Below the pieces are notes generated by a model, which worked only from the letters and a program-made list of their open reading frames with translations, did not search any database and had not been told where the DNA came from. Below, piece by piece: positions 29,149 through 37,760 of a stretch of 64,000 nt of DNA. Every line of letters starts with the position of its first letter. The first letter of the stretch is position 1. The stretch is from Moraxella sp. ZY210820. GTDB lineage: Bacteria; Pseudomonadota; Gammaproteobacteria; Pseudomonadales; Moraxellaceae. A program made the translations under genes and the position numbers. The stretch lies in assembly GCF_030674635.1 (NCBI RefSeq), contig NZ_CP089978.1, forward strand, positions 1,054,001 to 1,118,000. The letters are read 5' to 3'.

Positions 29149-30906
29149 ATGTTTGGCTTACAAGTTGATACGCAGTGGTGTTTAGAACAATTATTACAAG
29201 ATGGTAAAATTTCAGAAAAAGACCGTTTATTGGTACAAACTACATCACGTCAACGAGACCAGTTACAATGGCATCCATTACAATGGATTGCACATTTTAA
29301 ATTGCGTGATTTAAGTAATGCACAAAATCAACTCTTAACTTTAACAGTATTATGCCAATGGTTAGCGAATAAAGCTAAGGTTAATTTTTTTGTGATTGAC
29401 CCATTAAAAGTTGATGTACAAGCCTTAACCAGTGTGATGTCGCAAGAATTTGCCCTGAAAAATCAAATCTTAGCTGTTGATGTACAACAAGATAAGGTTT
29501 TAATTGGTACAGATCAACCTTTTGTGCAAGATTGGCAGGGAAGTTTAAGACAAAATCTCAAAAATAAAGAAATTGAAATTGTAATGCTTAACCCTGAGCA
29601 ATTACAACGTTATTTGATTGAATATTATCAAGTAAGTCGTGCGGTTAATTCTTCTAAAAATTCAGGGGCTTACCGTGATGCGACACAAAATGTAGAAGCC
29701 TTATTACAATTAGGTGATACGCAAAATCCTGATGCCAATGACCAACATATTGTTAAATTGGTAGATTGGATTTTACAATTTGCCTTTGAACAAGGGGCAA
29801 GCGATATTCATTTAGAACCACGCAAGGAAAATGCTAAAGTACGTTTCCGTATCGATGGGGTATTGCATACCATTTATAATATGCCTGCCAATACTTTATT
29901 AGCAGTCATTGCACGTATTAAAAGTTTAGGGCGTTTAAATATTGCTGAAAAACGTAAACCTCAAGATGGGCGTTTAAAAACTAGAACGCCTAAGGGACAA
30001 GAAACAGAATTGCGTTTATCAACTTTACCAACTGCATTTGGTGAAAAATTAGTCATGCGTATTTTTGACCCTGAAGTATTGGTACGCAGTTTCCAGCAGT
30101 TGGGTTTTAGCGAACAATTACTTACACAATGGCAAAAATTAACACAAAATAGTCATGGTATTATTTTGGTAACAGGCCCGACAGGTTCGGGGAAAACCAC
30201 AACGCTCTATTCATCATTAAAACAATTGGCAACTGAGCAAGTGAATGTATGTACGATTGAAGACCCAATTGAAATGATTGAGCCAAGTTTTAATCAAATG
30301 CAAGTGAATCCAACCATTGATTTAACTTTTGCAGAAGGTGTGCGAGCGTTAATGCGTCAAGACCCTGATATTATTATGGTAGGGGAAATTCGTGATCAAG
30401 ATACAGCGAATATGGCGATTCAAGCAGCATTAACAGGGCATTTAGTATTATCAACTTTACATACCAATGATGCACCATCATCACTTACACGTTTGCATGA
30501 TTTAGGTGTACAGCCTTTTTTAACCGCAGCGACCATTTTAGGTGTATTAGCACAGCGTTTAGTACGTCAATTATGCCAGCATTGTAAACAGGAAACTGAA
30601 GTAAATGTTGATGAATGGAAACATTTAACATCAGGTTATCGTGTGAATGTACCGTCAGCGATTTATCGTGCGGTGGGGTGTGAGCATTGTCGTCATACAG
30701 GTTATAAAGGGCGTATTGGACTATATGAATTTATGCCTGTTAGTTTGGAATTAAAACATTTAATTAGTATTGATGCGACTTTAAATGATATTCGCCAACA
30801 AGCAAAATTAGAAGGTGTTGAGCCATTGCGTATCGCTGGGATAAGACAAATTGTTGCAGGTAAAACTACGATGGAAGAAGTGTTGCGTGTGGTACCATTA
30901 TCCTGA
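29149..30906 (+). CDS. gspE: GspE-type secretion ATPase, encoded apart from other gsp genes
   Basis: This is a 585-residue cytoplasmic ATPase of the GspE/PilB family that powers assembly of the type II secretion pseudopilus. Two N-terminal regions (about 1-150) are followed by the ATPase with Walker A GPTGSGKTTTLYSSLKQL (near 342), the Asp box IEDPIEMI, Walker B QDPDIIMVGEIRDQDT, the His box LSTLHTNDAPSSLTRL and a CxxC...CxxC zinc motif (CQHC, CEHC). Sequence style and isolation fit the GspE of Acinetobacter, whose gsp genes are scattered. I start at the ATG at 29149; an in-frame TTG lies upstream at 29137. PilB is less likely because no pil genes are near. Confidence 0.9.
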   Translation: MFGLQVDTQWCLEQLLQDGKISEKDRLLVQTTSRQRDQLQWHPLQWIAHFKLRDLSNAQNQLLTLTVLCQWLANKAKVNFFVIDPLKVDVQALTSVMSQEFALKNQILAVDVQQDKVLIGTDQPFVQDWQGSLRQNLKNKEIEIVMLNPEQLQRYLIEYYQVSRAVNSSKNSGAYRDATQNVEALLQLGDTQNPDANDQHIVKLVDWILQFAFEQGASDIHLEPRKENAKVRFRIDGVLHTIYNMPANTLLAVIARIKSLGRLNIAEKRKPQDGRLKTRTPKGQETELRLSTLPTAFGEKLVMRIFDPEVLVRSFQQLGFSEQLLTQWQKLTQNSHGIILVTGPTGSGKTTTLYSSLKQLATEQVNVCTIEDPIEMIEPSFNQMQVNPTIDLTFAEGVRALMRQDPDIIMVGEIRDQDTANMAIQAALTGHLVLSTLHTNDAPSSLTRLHDLGVQPFLTAATILGVLAQRLVRQLCQHCKQETEVNVDEWKHLTSGYRVNVPSAIYRAVGCEHCRHTGYKGRIGLYEFMPVSLELKHLISIDATLNDIRQQAKLEGVEPLRIAGIRQIVAGKTTMEEVLRVVPLS

Positions 30907-30916
30907 GAGATAAAAA

Positions 30917-31372
30917 ATGCAGACTAAGACTTGGCATGAAAGAGTTGTTTTTAGCGTTATTGTGGTTGTTATTTTGTCTATTGTTACTGCATTATTGGGT
31001 AATATTTATGAATCTTATATCATTAAGCATTATGCCAATTATAAAATTAAAAATGCGGACAAACGTATGCAGGGTTGTCTGTATTATAAAGAGAGAAAGG
31101 GTAATATGTTTAAATCGGGTTTAATACCTGATTATAAATCCACTTATAGAAAGAAGGTGTATTATTATACATTAAATAATCAAACTGTTTCGATGGGATA
31201 TAATGAAAATGCCAAAATAGACCGTTTGCAATATGGAAATTTGGTCACTAGTTTTTTATATAGACCTCATCAATGTAGACATATTGAATATATTCTAATT
31301 CGCTATTTTGATGGTATTTTTTATAGGCGTAAAATTTATGTGTATGATATTTTAGATGAAGCTCCAAAGTAG
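30917..31372 (+). CDS. Hypothetical 151-residue single-pass membrane protein
   Basis: I do not recognise this protein. It begins 10 bp after gspE. Residues 10-30 (VVFSVIVVVILSIVTALLG) form one N-terminal transmembrane helix, and the remaining 120 residues are basic and Tyr-rich with two cysteines (CLYYKERKGN and HQCRHIEY), probably on the periplasmic side. Position suggests co-transcription with gspE, but no pseudopilin or minor-pilin motif (no prepilin cleavage site) is present. A rho-independent terminator lies about 95 bp downstream. Confidence 0.65.
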   Translation: MQTKTWHERVVFSVIVVVILSIVTALLGNIYESYIIKHYANYKIKNADKRMQGCLYYKERKGNMFKSGLIPDYKSTYRKKVYYYTLNNQTVSMGYNENAKIDRLQYGNLVTSFLYRPHQCRHIEYILIRYFDGIFYRRKIYVYDILDEAPK

Positions 31373-31467
31373 TTTCTACAAAATCAATCCATCATCGTGA
31401 ATAGAGATATTCAAAGCGTAACAATATGTGAAAAATATGCCTGTTGATGTCAAAAATAAGTTAATAT

Positions 31468-31491
31468 AAGCCTAGTTATTTTAGGCTTTTT
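31468..31491 (+). terminator. Terminator just upstream of the YgiW-type gene
   Basis: AAGCCTA / TAGGCTT with a 7-nt loop ends in TTTTT at 31487-31491, directly against the GGAG ribosome-binding site (31492-31495) of the next gene. A possible promoter (TTGATG 31443-31448, TATAAG 31465-31470, spacing 16) would start transcripts inside the hairpin, so the hairpin would stop only read-through from gspE. Confidence 0.65.
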
Positions 31492-31502
31492 GGAGCAAAT
31501 AT

Positions 31503-31877
31503 ATGAAAAAAACTTTGATTTTAACCACATTGATGGCGAGTTTAGCTATCACTTCACCTATAGCAATGGCTCATCATACACCAGAGCATACGGCAGAGAC
31601 TTTACAAAATAAATTAGCTAAAGATGTTGCCTCTGCAAAATTACGTGCTGATGGTGCTCCAGTACAGCTGAAAGGTTATTTAATTAAAAAAACTGGCAAA
31701 GAGCGTTATACTTTCCAAGACCGCACAGGTACAATTACAGTTGAAATTGATGATGAGTTGATGGGAAACCGTAAGCCAAATGCAAAAAAGGCAGTTACTT
31801 TAATTGGTGAAGCGGATGTAGAGTTACAGCCAGATGGTTTACGTTTAGTGAAAATTGATGTAGAAAAAATCCGTTAA
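31503..31877 (+). CDS. YgiW/YdeI-family periplasmic BOF-domain protein
   Basis: This is a 124-residue exported protein. A Sec signal peptide (MKKTLILTTLMASLAITSPI) ends in AMA, giving a mature chain of about 100 residues. The BOF (bacterial OB-fold) domain is clear: APVQLKGYLIKKTGKERYTF, QDRTGTITVEIDDELMG, then VTLIGEADVELQPDGLRLVKIDVEKI. E. coli YgiW and YdeI of this family help cells tolerate peroxide and cationic peptides. It has its own terminator downstream. Confidence 0.9.
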   Translation: MKKTLILTTLMASLAITSPIAMAHHTPEHTAETLQNKLAKDVASAKLRADGAPVQLKGYLIKKTGKERYTFQDRTGTITVEIDDELMGNRKPNAKKAVTLIGEADVELQPDGLRLVKIDVEKIR

Positions 31878-31900
31878 TTTTTACTAAATTTAATAAAACA

Positions 31901-31928
31901 AAAGGCATTATTAATTTAATGCCTTTTT
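31901..31928 (+). terminator. Rho-independent terminator of the YgiW-type gene
   Basis: A perfect 10-bp stem (AAAGGCATTA / TAATGCCTTT) with a 6-nt loop ends in TTTTT, 24 bp after the stop codon. Confidence 0.9.
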
Positions 31929-32039
31929 ATATAAAAAATGTTTTATACAGAAAGCTTAGATTCAACTAAGAAGTGCAACGTTTAAATATATGGAGATTAA
32001 AAGTGATTATTTTATTTTGGATTTACCATAAAAGCTCTA

Positions 32040-32134
32040 AATACATCAATTAATGCTCGCAAGGTGCGTACTACGCACCTTACTTATTCTTTTATATTCA
32101 ATGAGTTATGGTTGTTTATTAAACTAAACCCATA
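32040..32134. repeat. Partial or degenerate copy D of the MITE-like family (inverted)
   Basis: The central palindrome AAGGTGCGTACTACGCACCTT (32060-32080) is the same as in copy A read on the opposite strand. The flanking bases (TTATATTCAATGAGTTATGG, and TAAACCCATAT at the right end) match copy A's AACTTATTGAAATATAA arm and TIR. The left terminus is not clear, and no direct repeats could be assigned. Confidence 0.55.
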
Positions 32135-32140
32135 TTAATT

Positions 32141-33034
32141 TTAGTATTTATAATTACGATATTCTTTCACTTTTTGTGGATTCTTACGTAAACCATGTCC
32201 ACCTTGTTCATACATTTCAATTAAGTCTTTTAGACTGTCAGTAATGAGTTGGCGATTATCACTATTTTTGAGTACAAATTCGTAATAAATACTGGCTTTA
32301 CTATAATTTTTCTCAACAAAATCTCCTACATAATAAAGATTAGCTAAATTATATGCCGCAACGGTATCGCCTAATTGGAATGATTGGTTGTATAAACCTA
32401 AGGCTTGTTCAATATTTTGCTCAACACCACGACCCTCTTCATACATGAGTGCTAAGTTATTCATTGCTTTAGGATAGCGTTTTGCAACTGCTAACTGATA
32501 ATATTTGAGTGCTAATTTTTCACTTTTTGGTGAACCATATAATCCATCTTCATAATGTAAAGCTAAGTCATATTGTGCTGGAGCATGACCGCCATTGGCA
32601 GCACGGACTAAATAATCGCGTGCTAATTTAAGATTTTTAAATTTTTCATGCTCACGATAAATAAGAGAAACCATGTATTGTGATGAAGCATGACCATAAT
32701 CTGCTGCGATTTTATACCATTTTTCAGCTTGTTCAATATTTGGCGAACTAATATCGCCTTTTTCATACATTAAAGCCAATGAATTCATCGCTTCTAAATG
32801 TCCATTATTTGCTGCTTTTTGATACCATTCAAAGGCTTTTTGGTAATTTTTTTCAATTCCATTACCTGCGTAATAACTATCAGCAATGGTATTTTGTGCA
32901 TCAACATAACCTAATTGTGCTTGACGTAAGGTAGGCTCACTATAAAAACCATAGTGATATTCATAACCGACTGCATTCTCGATACTTAAACTGGTAAATA
33001 TTGCAGTAAGAGTGAGTAGGAAATATTTTTTCAT
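32141..33034 (-). CDS. Exported Sel1-repeat (TPR-like) protein
   Basis: After a signal peptide (MKKYFLLTLTAIFTSLSI), the 297-residue protein carries about six Sel1-like repeats of roughly 36 residues, for example AFEWYQKAANNGHLEAMNSL, AEKWYKIAADYGHASSQYMV and ALKYYQLAVAKRYPKAMNNL. Sel1 repeats form right-handed helical scaffolds that bind other proteins; in bacteria they are found in periplasmic and envelope-associated adaptors. The last about 25 residues (MYEQGGHGLRKNPQKVKEYR) fall outside the repeats. The partner is unknown. It stands alone, with a repeat element just past its stop codon. Confidence 0.88.
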   Translation of the reverse strand: MKKYFLLTLTAIFTSLSIENAVGYEYHYGFYSEPTLRQAQLGYVDAQNTIADSYYAGNGIEKNYQKAFEWYQKAANNGHLEAMNSLALMYEKGDISSPNIEQAEKWYKIAADYGHASSQYMVSLIYREHEKFKNLKLARDYLVRAANGGHAPAQYDLALHYEDGLYGSPKSEKLALKYYQLAVAKRYPKAMNNLALMYEEGRGVEQNIEQALGLYNQSFQLGDTVAAYNLANLYYVGDFVEKNYSKASIYYEFVLKNSDNRQLITDSLKDLIEMYEQGGHGLRKNPQKVKEYRNYKY

Positions 33035-33430
33035 ATAAATATCCTAAAAGGAAATGTTGTTGTATATCTCAAAATCAAAAGAGATAGAATAAAAAATGTA
33101 CTATTAGCATTATTCTAGCATAGCTATGTGATGGAAATCAAGAAATTGTAGTTTTATTCAGGGCAATTGCATGAGTGATTTAGCTTATTGATTTTATTTA
33201 ATAATCAATACCTTATCATATCTCGTACGATTAGTCTGTAGTTTTCTTGTATAATAAATCCATTCTCAACTTAAACTTATAATCTATTGATATGATTTAA
33301 AATATTTAACTTTGTGTAGATGGATCATCATTTGCCCTTACACAAAATTAATCGCTTACTATGAATTGAGAATAACATTATACAAAAGCATGGCTATTCT
33401 ACTTAGATAGCCATAAATATAAAAGCAACA
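33035..33430. other. Non-coding gap with nested inverted repeats, candidate structured RNA
   Basis: No gene is visible in 396 bp. On the plus strand a TATAAT box (33250-33255) is followed 7 bp later by ATTCTCAA (33262-33269), which pairs with TTGAGAAT (33366-33373). Inside lies a second pair, TTTGTGTA (33311-33318) and TACACAAA (33339-33346). This nested layout could fold as a small RNA or belong to the 5' leader of the Sel1 gene on the minus strand. No plus-strand U-tract terminator is seen. Confidence 0.35.
33390..33414 (-). terminator. Probable hemJ terminator
   Basis: An 8-bp stem (ATGGCTAT / ATAGCCAT) with a 9-nt loop lies 17 bp past the hemJ stop on the minus strand and is followed by GCTTTTG, a short U-tract. 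Confidence 0.55.
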
Positions 33431-33889
33431 TTAAAATACGGGTTTAACTACAACTAAAATCACGCAAGCAAATAAAATCAGTGTTGGTATTTCATTAAAA
33501 AAACGCCAAAATTTATGTGATTTATAATGAGCATTATCGATTAATTTTTTACGATAATAGCCACAGACAAAATGATAAATGACTAATAAGCCAACTAAGG
33601 CAACTTTGATATAAAACCAAGCAGATTGATGATAATGATAAAATGCATCGCCCCAATCTACTAAAAAATGAGCGGTAATGAGTGTGGCAATCATCGCAGG
33701 CCACATGATACCACGATACAATTTACGTTCCATAATTTGAAAACGTTGATGTGCAGTTGTATCGTCCGCATCAGTCATTGCATGATAGACATATAAACGT
33801 GGTAAATAAAATAGGGCAGCAAACCAACACACCACTGCAATGATGTGTAAAGCTTTTACCCATAAAAAAGCATCAGGTGGAGTAGTCAT
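33431..33889 (-). CDS. hemJ: Protoporphyrinogen oxidase HemJ
   Basis: HemJ oxidises protoporphyrinogen IX to protoporphyrin IX in haem synthesis and is the form used by Acinetobacter and cyanobacteria instead of HemG or HemY. The 152-residue integral membrane protein has four hydrophobic helices and the family start ALHIIAVVCWFAALFYLPRL, with the conserved His in the first helix, plus ERKLYRGIMWPAM and the C-terminal FWRFFNEIPTLIL. Length and motifs agree with the family. It is transcribed alone on the minus strand. Confidence 0.9.
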   Translation of the reverse strand: MTTPPDAFLWVKALHIIAVVCWFAALFYLPRLYVYHAMTDADDTTAHQRFQIMERKLYRGIMWPAMIATLITAHFLVDWGDAFYHYHQSAWFYIKVALVGLLVIYHFVCGYYRKKLIDNAHYKSHKFWRFFNEIPTLILFACVILVVVKPVF

Positions 33890-34028
33890 GGCTTTATTAT
33901 CATCATGAATAATTTGAAAATATTATAAAGGGTAGAGTTACATAGAATCAAGTATAACAGTATTTTTAAGATGTGTGTTTATATTTTATATTGATTTAAA
34001 TGATTGAAATTATTTTTAAATTTATTGC

Positions 34029-34055
34029 GTATGAGTGAAATATTTCCACTCATAC
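34029..34055 (-). terminator. Hairpin downstream of the FabB-type gene
   Basis: A 9-bp perfect stem (GTATGAGTG / CACTCATAC) lies 67 bp past the gene's stop codon on the minus strand. There is no strong U-tract, so this is a probable rather than certain terminator. Confidence 0.45.
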
Positions 34056-34121
34056 ACATGATATTATTTAAATACTCTCAATCCGTTATAATTAAAACTG
34101 AGAATAATACAAACTTATATT

Positions 34122-35351
34122 TTATACTGTCCAACGTTTAAAAATTAAACAAGCATTTGCACCACCAAAACCAAAACTATTACTCATAATTGCATCAAGT
34201 TTTGCTTCTCGTGGTTGTTGCACAATATCAAATGCTTTTGCTTCTTCATCAAGCTCTGTAACATTGATATTCGGTGCAATAAAATTATTTTGCATCATTA
34301 ATAAGCAATAAATCGCTTCATGCACACCAGCCGCACCTAAACTATGACCTGTCATAGATTTTGTTGAGCTAATTGGCGGTACATTACCCACACCAAAAGC
34401 ACGCTCTACAGCTTTTAATTCTGTAATATCACCTGCAGGAGTAGAAGTACCATGTGTATTGATATAATCAATTTTTTCTACGCCGTGTTGTTTTGCTTCA
34501 TCTAAAGCCATTAAAATACAACGTGTTGCACCTTCACCACTTGGAGCAACCATGTCTGCACCATCACTATTTGCAGCATAGCCCACAACTTCAGCTAAAA
34601 TAGTTGCACCACGAGCTTGAGCGTGTTCTAAACTTTCTAACACGACAAAACCGCCACCACCTGCGATAACAAAACCATCACGGTCTTTAGAATAAGGGCG
34701 AGAAGCTTTTTCTGGTGTATCGTTATATTTAGAACTTAATGCACCCATTGCATCAAATAATAAACTTTGCGACCAATGGTCTTCTTCGCCACCACCTGCA
34801 AGCATTAAATCTTGTTTACCTAATTGGATTAAATTATAAGCATAACCAATCGCATCGGCAGATGTTGCACAAGCAGATGAAATCGAGTGTGAAATCCCTT
34901 GTAATTTTAAAGCCACTGCCACGTTAGCCGTAATGGTATTGGTCATATTACGAGGAACGAAAAATGGCCCTACTTTTCTTGCTCCTTTTTCAATGCGAAT
35001 GTCATTCATTTCTACTACAGAAGCAGTCGAAGCACCGCCAGTACCTCCTACAACGCCATAGCGTGGATTGCCTGCTAATTGTTCGGGTTCTAAACCTGCA
35101 TTTTTTACCGCATCTAACGCTGATAAATAAGCATAAGCCGCACAACCACCCATAAATCGCATAAGTTTACGGTCAATTTGCTCAAAATTTTTCTCTGCAG
35201 CAGCACTGACATGACTTTTAAAGTTTAAATCAGCATAAGTTTGATTAAAACGTGTACCTGAAACCCCATTTTGTAATGAGTGTAAAACGCTTTCTAATGA
35301 ATTGCCAATACATGAGTGAATACCCATACCCGTAATAACAACACGTTTCAT
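34122..35351 (-). CDS. fabB: Beta-ketoacyl-ACP synthase I (FabB type)
   Basis: This thiolase-fold condensing enzyme elongates acyl-ACP with malonyl-ACP in fatty acid synthesis. The 409-residue protein has the nucleophile Cys161 ([18 protein letters not shown]), His300 ([13 protein letters not shown]), Lys331 and His336 ([15 protein letters not shown]), the Cys-His-His triad of KAS I/II. Overall wording is closest to FabB. fabA is not adjacent, although it pairs with fabB in many relatives. Upstream is a 726-bp stretch without genes. Confidence 0.92.
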   Translation of the reverse strand: MKRVVITGMGIHSCIGNSLESVLHSLQNGVSGTRFNQTYADLNFKSHVSAAAEKNFEQIDRKLMRFMGGCAAYAYLSALDAVKNAGLEPEQLAGNPRYGVVGGTGGASTASVVEMNDIRIEKGARKVGPFFVPRNMTNTITANVAVALKLQGISHSISSACATSADAIGYAYNLIQLGKQDLMLAGGGEEDHWSQSLLFDAMGALSSKYNDTPEKASRPYSKDRDGFVIAGGGGFVVLESLEHAQARGATILAEVVGYAANSDGADMVAPSGEGATRCILMALDEAKQHGVEKIDYINTHGTSTPAGDITELKAVERAFGVGNVPPISSTKSMTGHSLGAAGVHEAIYCLLMMQNNFIAPNINVTELDEEAKAFDIVQQPREAKLDAIMSNSFGFGGANACLIFKRWTV

Positions 35352-36089
35352 AAGTTGTTCCTTTAAAAATTGTTGTGCTGATATTTACTCTTTTATGATT
35401 GATGATAAAAGAAAAATATAAAAATCAATCAAATCACAAATTTATATCAGCATATTAAAAAATTAGGCTTATCATAACAGAAAGTTCATCACTTGCTTAT
35501 GGCAAATATGCTAGTCTATTTTATTTTTTTAATCATAATTGTATTGTAATTAAGTTAAAGATAGGTTTTAATAGTGAATAACTAAATTGAAAAGTTTTAA
35601 TCTTATAAATTTTATTTAAATCAAGTATTTAAATAAAATATTAAATTATGGTAGTTTGGTTTGCTAGTCATATTTTGAATTTGCTATACTCAAATTTGAG
35701 TGGCGAAATCTGTCATTGATACTGTTTGTATGTAAAATAATTTTTTATTTTCAATAGAGATTGTATATTTATAGGGAAAATAAAAATGTTATAACATAAT
35801 GAATATAATGGTTGGGTAATTCATCTTAGAGTATATTTAAATTATAACTTTTGGTAATTTGGGTGTATTTTATGCGTAACAATATATTCTTGTGGTAGAT
35901 TACGCATACTTGGTGGAAGCCAGTTATGTGGATTTTTTTATCTTATAAATAGCTTAAAATGTAATTACACAAATGATGAAAAAGACTCCCTACAAATGAT
36001 CGTAATAATTTCTATGATTTTAATGACAATTTTTTAAGACTGATTTATAATAAACATATATTAGTTTTTATCCTGTTTTGAGTTTCGAT
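35352..36089. other. Long non-coding gap with a palindrome-promoter and an inverted repeat
   Basis: No gene is supported in these 738 bp between divergent fabB and pyrD. A 14-bp perfect palindrome, ACTCAAATTTGAGT (35688-35701), directly overlaps an extended -10 (TGCTATACT, 35682-35690) on the plus strand. Further on, TATGCGTAA (35871-35879) and TTACGCATA (35900-35908) form an inverted repeat, followed by TTTTTTT at about 35933-35939. This could be an operator-controlled small RNA or a long pyrD leader; it is not resolved by sequence. Confidence 0.4.
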
Positions 36090-37115
36090 ATGTCTTTATA
36101 TTCGATTATTCGCCCTTTAATGTTTAGTTTAGATGCTGAAAAAGCACATCACTTAACATTATCTTTACTTAAAAAAGCGGATACATTTGGTTTTGTTACG
36201 CAAACAGTAGAACAAAATCCAGTAAGATGTATGGGTATCGAATTTCCTAATGCTGTAGGTTTAGCAGCAGGATTAGATAAAAATGGCGAATATATCGATG
36301 CTTTAGCTGAATTAGGCTTTGGTTTTATTGAAATCGGTACAGTAACACCAAGACCACAAGAGGGTAATGAAAAACCACGTTTATTCCGTATACCTGAAGC
36401 AAAGGCAATTATTAACCGTATGGGCTTTAATAATCATGGTGTCGATGCTTTGGTTGAAAATGTAAAAAAATCCCAATTTCAAGGTGTATTGGGCATTAAT
36501 ATTGGTAAAAATGCGGATACACCTGTCGAACAAGCAACGCAAGATTATTTGATTTGTTTAGAAAAAGTTTATCACTATGCTTCTTATGTAACGGTAAATA
36601 TCTCATCGCCAAATACGAAAAATTTACGCAGTTTACAAAATGGTTCTGCTTTGACGGAATTATTATCAAGTCTCAAAGAAAAACAATTTGAATTAGCACA
36701 ACACTATCAACATTATGTACCTTTAGTATTAAAAGTCGCTCCAGATTTAACAACAGATGAAATTCCATTTATTGCTGAACAAGTTTTAAAATATAAATTT
36801 GATGGTTTAATCGTGAGTAACACGACATTGTCTCGTGAAGGTGTAGAAGATTTACCAAATGGCAACGAGAGTGGTGGTTTATCGGGTATGCCAGTGTTTG
36901 AAAAAAGTACTGAATGTTTACGCCAATTTGCTCAAATATTAAAAGGGTGTGTACCGTTGATTGGTGTAGGAGGTATTTGCTCAGCTGATGATGCTCAAGC
37001 AAAAATTGACGCAGGAGCAACTTTAGTACAGCTGTATAGTGGTTTAGTTTATGAAGGTCCTAAATTGGTAAAGGCTTGTGTAAATCGTTTAAATATTTCT
37101 TCATCTGAAGCTTAA
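36090..37115 (+). CDS. pyrD: Dihydroorotate dehydrogenase (quinone)
   Basis: PyrD oxidises dihydroorotate to orotate at the inner membrane and passes electrons to quinone. The 341-residue class 2 enzyme has the amphipathic N-terminal helix for membrane contact ([20 protein letters not shown]), [31 protein letters not shown], the active-site serine segment [30 protein letters not shown] and GVGGI. I start at the ATG at 36090 with GAG 7 nt upstream; an in-frame TTG is at 36078. cvpA begins 14 bp later. Confidence 0.96.
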   Translation: MSLYSIIRPLMFSLDAEKAHHLTLSLLKKADTFGFVTQTVEQNPVRCMGIEFPNAVGLAAGLDKNGEYIDALAELGFGFIEIGTVTPRPQEGNEKPRLFRIPEAKAIINRMGFNNHGVDALVENVKKSQFQGVLGINIGKNADTPVEQATQDYLICLEKVYHYASYVTVNISSPNTKNLRSLQNGSALTELLSSLKEKQFELAQHYQHYVPLVLKVAPDLTTDEIPFIAEQVLKYKFDGLIVSNTTLSREGVEDLPNGNESGGLSGMPVFEKSTECLRQFAQILKGCVPLIGVGGICSADDAQAKIDAGATLVQLYSGLVYEGPKLVKACVNRLNISSSEA

Positions 37116-37129
37116 TTGTTTGATTAATA

Positions 37130-37741
37130 ATGGATAATTATATTGATATTGCATTGCTAATTGTCCTGCTAATAGGTTTTGTGCAAGGTTTATATATAGG
37201 TTTTGTGCAAATTATCTTTAATTTAGTGGGCTGGGCAATCGCTTTAATTCTAGCAATTAAATATTATGATGATGTTGCACCATTAATGCTATGGGCAACT
37301 GAAAGTATGTGGCAACAAAATGTACTAGCTTTTAGTTGTATTGTATTAAGTGTGATGATGATGATTTGGGGCTTGGCTTTTTTATTAGACCAAACCTTTA
37401 AGAAATTAAAACTTAGTCCAGTCAATCGTGCTTTAGGTGCTATATTTGGTGTGAGCAAAAGTGTGATAGTTATTTTAATATTATTGAATATTTTAACGCC
37501 TATATTTGGTAAAATGCCAATGTGGCAACAATCACAAATTTTACAAACTTTATATCCTTATGCTCCGATGGCAACGCAATGGTCAAAACACATGACCACG
37601 CAGATGAAACAAAGAGTAGGCGACTATTTACAGTCTGATAGTGTATTACCTAAAATGAAATCAGCTTCAGATTCGCCATCTACATCGTCATCAAGCGAAA
37701 AATCGTCTAATCGAGAAGTTAAAAATCCATTTTCACCCTAG
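37130..37741 (+). CDS. cvpA: CvpA family membrane protein
   Basis: CvpA is an inner-membrane protein first found through colicin V production and usually encoded upstream of purF, as here (19 bp gap). The 203-residue protein has four hydrophobic helices in its first 125 residues (IDIALLIVLLIGFVQGLYIG, then IIFNLVGWAIALILAIKYY and so on). A hydrophilic, Ser-rich tail (about 165-203) is probably disordered. Work in other bacteria links it to envelope stress and biofilm traits; the molecular role is unknown. Confidence 0.9.
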   Translation: MDNYIDIALLIVLLIGFVQGLYIGFVQIIFNLVGWAIALILAIKYYDDVAPLMLWATESMWQQNVLAFSCIVLSVMMMIWGLAFLLDQTFKKLKLSPVNRALGAIFGVSKSVIVILILLNILTPIFGKMPMWQQSQILQTLYPYAPMATQWSKHMTTQMKQRVGDYLQSDSVLPKMKSASDSPSTSSSSEKSSNREVKNPFSP

Positions 37742-37760
37742 CACACTTTGAGGTTTATAT

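Noticed and set aside
30917..31372. Minor pseudopilin encoded after gspE
   Set aside because: The helix is preceded by WHERVVF rather than a prepilin GFTLxE-type cleavage motif, so it is left as hypothetical.
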